Assembly (NCBI RefSeq): GCF_018373095.1
Contig: NZ_JAHAHT010000060.1
Location: 1-10,705 of the forward strand
Source: Haemophilus parahaemolyticus
GTDB taxonomy: Bacteria > Pseudomonadota > Gammaproteobacteria > Enterobacterales > Pasteurellaceae
Direction: 5' to 3'
DNA: 10,705 nucleotides
Each line of letters starts with the position of its first letter. The first letter of the stretch is position 1. Below the pieces are notes generated by a model. It was not told the origin of the DNA. It worked only from the letters and a program-made list of their open reading frames with translations, and did not search any database. Positions 5,832 through 10,705 of the stretch are shown here, one piece after another. The position numbers were made by a program, and so were the translations under genes.

Positions 5832-7178
5832 TTAAGCCGCTAGGCAGATGTAGTGGAATGCGATGTTGCGTGGGCGAACTTCATTGCCTGAACCAAATGA
5901 AATTCTGGAATGTAAATCCCAAAAAGTGTAGGAGCTAGATGTCCCTTGTGCGAGTCTATAGGCTCGTTCATATCGATAATTTACATCTTTATTATCAAGA
6001 TTGACCCAACCTTCTCCTGGTTTTGAACTATAAGTATTATTGACAATTTCTACATTGCTTGTACGAGCATAGCTACCTTCATATCCGCCGAAATCATTTG
6101 AGACGACAACAAATGATGTGGATGGAATTGCATCCCCCTGTGTCGTCAAAACCCCACGCCCCGCATCTACACCTCGCCCATTATCCCAACCACGGATAAA
6201 CTCCCCACGCAAATCAGGCAAGACGCCAGATGGATATTTTTGCCCCAGTTTTGGGTAGCGATATTTATCAAACCGTTGCCCGTTCATTGCAAGACAACCT
6301 GCAGGCACAGTAGAAAGTGGGTGAGGGATTGGCACGCCGATGAGAGCATCAGTTAAATCAACAGCATCTACGCGCTGCCAAGCTCCCCATGCACCATTAG
6401 GATTGCTCCGCACATATTTATGCCCATTATTAACAGTGTATTCTTGCAGCACACCGTCTGTCGCTGGGCTGACCCACAATGTGCCGCCTTGCGTTTCAGG
6501 GTAGTTGCGAGCAGCGGTACTTAGGGAGGTGTCAGTTTGGCAGTAAACACCCAAATTAGTGACATCATTCAGGCTCTCAGCGGTGAGCGTACGAGCCATC
6601 ACTACTTCGGTCGCCTTGCCCCACTCCGTATCGCTTTTGGCTTGCTGCACATAGAACTTGCCGAAGTTGATACCGAATCGCACACTCGCGGCTGCATCTG
6701 TCGGGTGTGTTCGACTCACCATCCCCCAACCGCTGTAAGTCTTATCGTTGGTATTCAGGATAGAGCGTTGTGAAAAACCCATCACCGTGCCGAACGGTAG
6801 TTCGTTGGGCAGGGCGGATTGCCAGCGTCGCGTGCTGCTGTTGGGGAGTAACTCAGTAAGCTGCTTATGCTGCACCGCCGCACTGGTGGCTGCAATCGCC
6901 GTTTTCACAAACGCCGTGGTCGCAATTTGTGTATTATTCGTCCCTGCTGCAGCCGTTGGTGCGGTGGGTATGCCCGTGAATGCAGGGCTGGTTTTTGGGG
7001 CGTAGCCTGTGCGGTCTTGGTTGATGGTGATTACTTGGTCTTTTAAATATTTGGTTCGATTGGCAAGCTGTTTGGCTTGAATGTTAATTACGCCAAGCTC
7101 TCCGCCCAGCACCTTATCTTGTTTTTCAATGAGATAAATATCTTCTTCCCATTGTTGTTGCTCAGTAATTTTTCCCAT
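5832..7178 (-). CDS. H: Tail fibre protein gpH-like, with tail-collar domain
   Basis: The protein has 448 residues. The N-terminal part (1-60, coiled-coil-like) attaches to the baseplate; residues 57-95 hold the repeat-type fibre motif GYAPKTSPAFTGIPTAP...IATTAFV. A shaft follows to about 280, then a phage tail-collar domain with PAGCLAMNGQRFDK (292-305), YPSGVLPDLRGEFIRGWDNG (315-334) and RGVDAGRG, and the closing NEVRPRNIAFHYI (432-444). Residues 354-430 are a Ser/Tyr/Asn-rich insert between the two conserved collar blocks and look like the variable receptor-binding tip. It is shorter than P2 H (669). AGGAGA precedes the ATG. It recognises the host surface and is trimeric in the family. Confidence 0.88.
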   Translation of the reverse strand: MGKITEQQQWEEDIYLIEKQDKVLGGELGVINIQAKQLANRTKYLKDQVITINQDRTGYAPKTSPAFTGIPTAPTAAAGTNNTQIATTAFVKTAIAATSAAVQHKQLTELLPNSSTRRWQSALPNELPFGTVMGFSQRSILNTNDKTYSGWGMVSRTHPTDAAASVRFGINFGKFYVQQAKSDTEWGKATEVVMARTLTAESLNDVTNLGVYCQTDTSLSTAARNYPETQGGTLWVSPATDGVLQEYTVNNGHKYVRSNPNGAWGAWQRVDAVDLTDALIGVPIPHPLSTVPAGCLAMNGQRFDKYRYPKLGQKYPSGVLPDLRGEFIRGWDNGRGVDAGRGVLTTQGDAIPSTSFVVVSNDFGGYEGSYARTSNVEIVNNTYSSKPGEGWVNLDNKDVNYRYERAYRLAQGTSSSYTFWDLHSRISFGSGNEVRPRNIAFHYICLAA

Positions 7179-7209
7179 AGTTTCTCCTGTTAAAATTGGC
7201 TAAGCTTCG

Positions 7210-7782
7210 TTAAACCTCACCAAAAGTGAAGTTGCCATCAAAGGCAATTTCGCCATTCCAGCGGTGACCTGCTTGGTCGAATTTAAACGCCAGTAAATGA
7301 CAACGTGCAGGCACGTTATCGGCAAGGATGCGTTTAACCTGTTCTGCTTCGGTAACAGTAATCGGCTGTTTTAGGCTGATTTTATATTCCGCCCAGTGCA
7401 TTGGCTCGTGGTCGAAAAATGCCAAGCCGTTAAAGGTTTGAGAGCCGTCCCACGTTTTTAAGCTTTGATTTTCGATAATATCAACTTCACCAAAACCCAC
7501 AGCACGCATAACACGTCGAATCGCGGAAATCGTGCCTTTGTATTTGTGAATGTGAATGCTGTTGAGAATGGCGTTTCGTTTGCTTTGCTCGCTCCATTCA
7601 TCGTCCCATTCCTCCACCGAAAGAGACCACGCCAACCAAGGCAAAAGTGATTCGGGGCAATGTGTTGCACTCCAAAGGAGATGAATCGGCACAGGAATGT
7701 CGCTAATGTACGAAAAAGTGTGCGAAAGCTGTTTTTCCAGTTGGCTTGAGCCGTTTGGTAATAAGCTAATTGGGCTATTCAT
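7210..7782 (-). CDS. I: Baseplate/tail formation protein gpI
   Basis: The protein has 190 residues and belongs to the P2 gpI family (P2: 176). The signature runs ISLLPNGSSQLEKQLS, then PESLLPWLAWSLSVEEWDDEW (43-63), the KRNAILNSIHIHKYKGT helix and the AIRRVMRAVGF segment. It is a wedge component of the baseplate linking J to the fibre. The start overlaps the end of J by 8 bases, with GGAGGG just upstream, so it is translationally coupled. Fibre gene H follows after 31 bases. Confidence 0.94.
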   Translation of the reverse strand: MNSPISLLPNGSSQLEKQLSHTFSYISDIPVPIHLLWSATHCPESLLPWLAWSLSVEEWDDEWSEQSKRNAILNSIHIHKYKGTISAIRRVMRAVGFGEVDIIENQSLKTWDGSQTFNGLAFFDHEPMHWAEYKISLKQPITVTEAEQVKRILADNVPARCHLLAFKFDQAGHRWNGEIAFDGNFTFGEV

Positions 7783-8689
7783 TCCGCCCTCCGACGGTTA
7801 CGCTCACACTTGTGCAATAAGCAGCTTGATGCGGTTGCACCACAATATCAGCAAGCGGTTGATTAAGTTGCACGTTTTGCACGCCTTCTTGGTGTAAGGC
7901 GGCAAACACGCCTGAGCGAGTAATATCTACGCCTAATAAATGTTGTTTTTTTACATAGCGGTTGATGGCTTGATTAACGTTTTCTAGCACCACCGTTTCC
8001 AATACAGATGGATAAAGCGTAAGCACTGCCTGGATTTGATACGGCAAAATCACCGCACTTTCCACTTGAACCGTATCGGTGAGTGGGCGAATGTGTTCGG
8101 CATTGAGTTTGGCTTTCACGGCATTGATCAGCTCAACATCAGCAGAGCCTTGCCCTTCGGTTGAAAGGAGTGTGACTTTCACCGTGCCTGGTGTTGGGCT
8201 TGCCACGTTCACGTCTTTGATATTGGACGATGTCGAAAGCGTATGAAACTCATATGAACCACGACTGCCTGCTGTGGTTAGCCCTTCCAATGACATTTGA
8301 ATCCGCGTGCGAAAACGTTCGTCATCTTCATATTCTGCCGTAACGGGTGGGTTAACGGTTAAGTCTTCCACGCGAATCAGTAAACGTTGTACGCCAAACA
8401 GCACACCCAGTTGGTCTAAATCTGAGCCTGTGGCATAGGCTAACATTACCGCTTTGGCTGATTCGTTAATCTGCGATCGCAACAACAATTCAAGGTAGGC
8501 GTTTTCTTGCAATAGTTTTAAAACGGGTTCGCTTTCTAACTGTAGCCGTGCTTGCCAATGTTGCCGTTCATTGTCGGTTTGTTGCAACTCAATAAACTTC
8601 GCCTTGCGATTGGCGAGTAAGGTTTCGTAGTCGAGTGCCTGTACTACTTTGGGCACAGGGAGGTTTTTTAAGTCAATAATTTCACTCAT
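7775..8689 (-). CDS. J: Baseplate assembly protein gpJ
   Basis: With 304 residues it is almost the length of P2 gpJ (302) and belongs to the baseplate J family (related to T4 gp6). Visible features are an N-terminal LKNLPVPKVVQALDYE block, LLLRSQINESAKAVMLAYATGSDLDQLGVLFGV in the middle, and DERFRTRIQMSLEGLTTAGSRGSYEFH at about 122-148, a strongly conserved gpJ motif, followed by a beta-rich C-terminus. It forms the baseplate wedge ring with W and I. It starts in ATGA shared with the W stop. An H. influenzae-type uptake core lies inside it at 8052-8060, probably by chance. Confidence 0.95.
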   Translation of the reverse strand: MSEIIDLKNLPVPKVVQALDYETLLANRKAKFIELQQTDNERQHWQARLQLESEPVLKLLQENAYLELLLRSQINESAKAVMLAYATGSDLDQLGVLFGVQRLLIRVEDLTVNPPVTAEYEDDERFRTRIQMSLEGLTTAGSRGSYEFHTLSTSSNIKDVNVASPTPGTVKVTLLSTEGQGSADVELINAVKAKLNAEHIRPLTDTVQVESAVILPYQIQAVLTLYPSVLETVVLENVNQAINRYVKKQHLLGVDITRSGVFAALHQEGVQNVQLNQPLADIVVQPHQAAYCTSVSVTVGGRNE

Positions 8690-9018
8690 AGCAATAAATC
8701 ATTTGCGGTCAATTTCGTATTCGTTCGCTTAATTGTCGCCTCAAGCGTGCCTAAAAAACGAGCGTTTTCGGCATCAAACCGAATCGAAAAGCGGTTGACG
8801 GTAATGCGTGGTTCCCACTGTTTAAGAGCCATTACGCACGCACACGAGAGTTGCAATAAAAGCCCAGAGGAAATCGGGCGGTCAATTAAGCGGTAGAGGT
8901 TCGAGCCATAATCACGTCGCATTACTCGACTGCCTTTTGCAGTCAGCAGAATATCGGCGATGGATTGCTTGATATGGGCGGTTTCATCAGTTAATGCTTC
9001 GCCTGTTTGTCGGTTCAT
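8686..9018 (-). CDS. W: Baseplate wedge protein gpW (gp25-like)
   Basis: The 110-residue protein belongs to the gp25/gpW baseplate family. GSRVMRRDYGSNLYRLID (29-46) contains the family's hallmark Arg-x-x-Tyr-Gly-Ser region. The rest is a small alpha/beta domain with a KQWEPRITVNRF strand. The ATG overlaps the TAA that ends the displaced V tail (TAATG at 9020-9016), and its stop overlaps the J start (ATGA). Coupled translation of V-W-J-I is as in P2. Confidence 0.95.
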   Translation of the reverse strand: MNRQTGEALTDETAHIKQSIADILLTAKGSRVMRRDYGSNLYRLIDRPISSGLLLQLSCACVMALKQWEPRITVNRFSIRFDAENARFLGTLEATIKRTNTKLTANDLLL

Positions 9019-9555
9019 TATTCAGGTTTTCCTGTTTTACTCACACCACTTTGCACATTGCCGTGCTTGTGGTTGATTTGGCTGATGCCGTTTGCAACCA
9101 TATCACCTGTAGGTAACACTGCCTTGAATATTGATGTTACCGTTGATATTCACGGTTGGGCAAGTGATGTTAATTTCGCCTGATGCCTGAATATCACCCG
9201 TTTTGAAACCCGTTAGCGAAAAATGACCGCTTGCAAAGTTGTACTTCAAAACAGTATTATCAGGAAAATGAATGCTACACTCATCGGGCGAATCATTCGG
9301 AGCATTGCTAGCAAACAGGGCGGGCAAAATCACGCCTGTGTTAAATTCGCCACTGACGGCAAGCACCAGCACTTGTTCGCCTACTTTCGGGGGCGACCAA
9401 ATTCGCACATCGCCTGCACGCAGGGTAATCCAAGGCAAAAAATCGGTCTGAATGTTGCCCGACTGCACACGGGCAGTCGCCTTTTGGTAATCAACTTCTA
9501 AAATCGTGCCAAAACGTAGCACGTTATCTAGCCGTCTTTCTTGTTCTCGGTTCAT
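9018..9555 (-). CDS. V: Baseplate spike protein gpV, split by a frameshift near the C-terminus
   Basis: The main frame runs 9555 to a TGA at 9105-9103 (150 residues): N-terminal adaptor, an OB-fold part (LPWITLRAGDVRIWSPPKVGE at 40-60, VLVLAVSGEF), then the beta-helix (SGEINITCPTVNINGNINIQG). The expected tip is absent from this frame but present in the +1 frame from GGT at 9107-9105: 29 codons ending at TAA 9020-9018, including NGISQINHKHGNVQSG with the His-x-His iron site of gpV tips. This second stretch ends in TAATG with the W start, which fits the true V end. One surplus base near T9111, or two missing, would explain it; a +1 shift at AGG-TGA is also conceivable. P2 gpV is 211 residues; a joined product here would be about 178. 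Confidence 0.88.
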
Positions 9556-9562
9556 TGATTTT

Positions 9563-9643
9563 CTCGCTCAAATTAAATAGCGATAGTGTGCAAGAGGAAG
9601 AAAATTTGGGAAAGTGTGGGAGGGTGTAAAAGTGGGGATAACA
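9563..9643 (-). promoter_or_regulatory. Putative PV-type late promoter with activator motif
   Basis: TGTTATCCCCACTTTTACAC (9643-9624, minus strand) shares 17 of 20 positions with the motif upstream of FI and has the same TGT-N13-ACA ends. It starts in the T tract of the accessory-cassette terminator and lies 69 bases before the V ATG. The best -10-like element is TTTAAT (9577-9572), which would place the motif rather far upstream (about -69), so the start point is uncertain. In P2, PV likewise drives V-W-J-I-H-G. Confidence 0.55.
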
Positions 9644-9664
9644 AAAAAGGGCTTCCGCCCTTTT
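9643..9664 (-). terminator. Terminator closing the accessory cassette, upstream of V
   Basis: On the minus strand AAAAGGGC pairs with GCCCTTTT (9664-9657 / 9652-9645) over 8 bp around a GGAA tetraloop (GNRA type), continuing into a T-run to 9643. It lies just beyond the stop of the 149-residue gene and isolates the cassette from the V operon. Confidence 0.88.
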
Positions 9665-9666
9665 GA

Positions 9667-10116
9667 TTATTTATTACCTAATTGGATAAAATCATCAATT
9701 CGTTTTCGAATATCTTTCATTCGTTGCTGAATGAATTTCTCTTCTTTTGAACCAAATAAAATGTCGTGATCAGCCATAAAACGAACGGAAACAGTGGTTT
9801 GTTCTGGATTATCTTCATAATTAAAGGTAAGCACTACAAGCGGATCATTCTCTTTATACGTTAAACGTGCGTGATAAAGCCCGATATAATAAGGAGATGC
9901 ACCATATGCAAGACTGCTGTCTTTAGCTCGCCCAAATAGACGGTCTTTATTCTCAACATAAATCTCAACAAATTCTTGCTGTTGCCATAATGCAATCAGT
10001 TCAGCTAAATTGGCAGAATGTTCTTCAATATCTTGCTCTGTAAAACCCAGTGCAAGACTAATCTGTGTAAAAAGATGATGGATTTCAACAAATTTAATAT
10101 GTTTGCGTTCTAGCAT
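9667..10116 (-). CDS. Unknown accessory protein, second gene of the cassette (149 residues)
   Basis: I do not recognise the family. It appears cytoplasmic (no signal or membrane segment) and mixed alpha/beta: helical 1-55 (HHLFTQISLALGF, HSANLAELIALWQQQEF), a beta middle (AYGASPYYIGLYHARLTY at 70-87, VVLTFNYED, TTVSVRF), and a charged helical end (EEKFIQQRMKDIRKRIDDFIQ). The start overlaps the preceding gene by 23 bases and AGGT lies 9 bases upstream of ATG 10116, so it is coupled to the 66-residue gene. Base use is visibly more AT-rich than in the flanking tail genes. Position and layout suggest a lysogenically expressed phage accessory function (superinfection exclusion, defence or toxin-antitoxin-like), which is inference only. 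Confidence 0.7.
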   Translation of the reverse strand: MLERKHIKFVEIHHLFTQISLALGFTEQDIEEHSANLAELIALWQQQEFVEIYVENKDRLFGRAKDSSLAYGASPYYIGLYHARLTYKENDPLVVLTFNYEDNPEQTTVSVRFMADHDILFGSKEEKFIQQRMKDIRKRIDDFIQLGNK

Positions 10117-10294
10117 TATTTTCTACCTGTTGGCGTTGTTTTTTTAAGATTGCTTGTACACTCGCTTTGATGTCTTCTTGATTTTTCCCGATGACTCTTT
10201 CGCCTTGAATAGACTGTGTTTTGTCAATGATTTCACGAATAAAAAGTGCATTCGGTGATGTCATCACATTACGCTCATTTTTGTTCATTTGCAT
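10094..10294 (-). CDS. Unknown accessory protein, first gene of the cassette (66 residues)
   Basis: This is a small, polar protein rich in Asn, Gln and Lys with a helical centre (FIREIIDKTQSI) and a charged C-terminal helix (DIKASVQAILKKQRQQVE at 41-58). There are no cysteines, signal or membrane segment, and no recognised DNA-binding motif, although size and order (small gene first, overlapping a larger one) resemble an antitoxin. ATG 10294 is supported by GGAGG at 10307-10303 with an 8-base gap; in-frame ATGs at codons 3 and 11 are less well placed. A sigma70-type promoter lies directly upstream, overlapping the T stop. Confidence 0.68.
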   Translation of the reverse strand: MQMNKNERNVMTSPNALFIREIIDKTQSIQGERVIGKNQEDIKASVQAILKKQRQQVENNARTQTY

Positions 10295-10297
10295 AAT

Positions 10298-10323
10298 AAT
10301 GCCCTCCGTTGATTGAGGGCATT
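10298..10323 (-). promoter_or_regulatory. Hairpin masking the ribosome site of the cassette
   Basis: AATGCCCTC (10323-10315) and GAGGGCATT (10306-10298) form a perfect 9-bp stem with an 8-base loop on the minus strand. The 3' arm contains most of the GGAGG ribosome site. The 5' arm overlaps the -10 and lies before the predicted start (about 10314), so cassette transcripts lack it while late read-through RNA contains both arms. Confidence 0.72.
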
Positions 10324-10349
10324 GTATGCAAAGCTGAATAAATGATCAA
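10321..10349 (-). promoter_or_regulatory. Sigma70-type promoter of the accessory cassette
   Basis: On the minus strand TTGATC (10349-10344) and TACAAT (10326-10321) are separated by exactly 17 bases: 4/6 and 5/6 matches to the -35 and -10 consensus. The -35 contains the T stop codon (TGA, 10348-10346). The predicted start is near A10314, 20 bases before the ATG. Confidence 0.72.
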
Positions 10350-10705
10350 CCTCTATCGTACAAACTTGAACGCTCACGGGTTTGCTGTCTGTAGCGTTCT
10401 TGTTGAATCGCTTTTGCCACCTCGCGTGCCACATATTGGGCAAGCTGCTGTTCGTTCATTCCTGCTTGTGCATTAACGGTAATGTTCACAACAGGGTTTG
10501 CAGAAGAGGCAGAAAATCCGACCGCTTGTTGACGTAGTGCTGGTCGATTATCCACTTTAAGAGGTTGAGCTACTGCAACCGATGCACCAAGCATTGCCGT
10601 TGCACCCAGTTTGCCACCGTAGTTCAGGCGATCTAGCCAACCGACACCTAAGCGACTGGTTGCTTCTTTGGTCATTACATATTCGCCACGATGGACAATA
10701 CCTGC
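10346..10705 (-). CDS. T: Tail tape measure protein T, C-terminal 119 residues (partial)
   Basis: The gene enters from beyond the right edge, in frame from base 10705. GIVHRGEYVMTKEATSRLGV at the window edge, followed by WLDRLNYGG and a glycine/alanine stretch, is the conserved C-terminal block of phage tape measure proteins, which set tail length and are ejected through the tube. A linker (PVVNITVNAQAG) leads into a final charged helix (NEQQLAQYVAREVAKAIQQE). The Met at 10675 is internal, not a start. In P2, T follows E/E' and precedes U; here it precedes V, with the accessory cassette directly after its stop. Confidence 0.88.
   Translation of the reverse strand, partial: AGIVHRGEYVMTKEATSRLGVGWLDRLNYGGKLGATAMLGASVAVAQPLKVDNRPALRQQAVGFSASSANPVVNITVNAQAGMNEQQLAQYVAREVAKAIQQERYRQQTRERSSLYDRG
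10520..10529 (-). repeat. Apl-type DNA uptake sequence (ACAAGCGGTC) and its relatives in the window
   Basis: This is a perfect ACAAGCGGTC core. Near copies: GCAAGCGGTC at 876-867 and 9234-9225 (minus) and 3436-3445 (plus); TCAAGCGGTC at 5080-5089; GCAAGCGGTT at 7851-7860; GCAAGCGGTG at 5440-5449; and an inverted pair at 2353-2360/2387-2394. These short tags drive uptake of related DNA by competent Pasteurellaceae and point to the Actinobacillus/Mannheimia side of the family. Confidence 0.75.

Noticed and set aside
8052..8060. H. influenzae-type uptake core (ACCGCACTT, complement AAGTGCGGT)
   Set aside because: A single copy inside the J coding frame; against many Apl-type cores it is probably chance and does not change the assignment of organism.

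Overview
The window is the end of a P2-like (Peduovirus-type) prophage in a Pasteurellaceae genome. At the far left, on the plus strand, are the last 30 codons of a gapA-type glyceraldehyde-3-phosphate dehydrogenase and its terminator. Everything from about 176 rightward looks like phage DNA, nearly all transcribed right to left. The uptake-sequence core CAAGCGGTC, usually preceded by A or G, recurs through the window. That is the 'Apl' uptake type (Actinobacillus pleuropneumoniae, Mannheimia, Haemophilus ducreyi and relatives) rather than the H. influenzae type. The species cannot be fixed from this window.

Layout in transcription order (right to left): the C-terminal part of the tail tape measure protein T (running off the window); a self-contained two-gene accessory cassette with its own promoter, hairpin and terminator (10349-9643); the baseplate/tail-fibre block V-W-J-I-H, a fibre-assembly-type gene and a 98-residue phage protein (9555-4731); then sheath FI, tube FII, the E/E' tail assembly chaperones, U and D (4638-268). 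A plus-strand gene for a small exported protein (1543-1902) sits between U and D, against the flow of late transcription.

The genes build a contractile tail. FI and FII form sheath and tube, E/E+E' chaperone assembly on T, V and D form the spike and hub, W/J/I the baseplate, U the tail terminus, and H the receptor-binding fibre. The two late blocks match the P2 PV and PF operons. Each is preceded by a terminator hairpin and a nearly identical 20-base motif of the form TGT-N13-ACA, close to the TGT-N12-ACA activator site of P2 late promoters.

Points that stand out: (1) the accessory cassette has a promoter placed so that only its own transcript escapes a hairpin masking the ribosome-binding site, while late read-through would be masked; (2) T lies upstream of V instead of between E' and U, where there is now a terminator built from inverted uptake sequences; (3) E' is not an open start-to-stop gene but is reached by a -1 frameshift at GGGAAAG; (4) V and FI each appear to carry a single frameshift that separates expected terminal sequence from the main frame; (5) a REP-like inverted pair fills the H to fibre-assembly gap. 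No tRNA, rRNA, CRISPR array, insertion sequence or integrase gene is visible.
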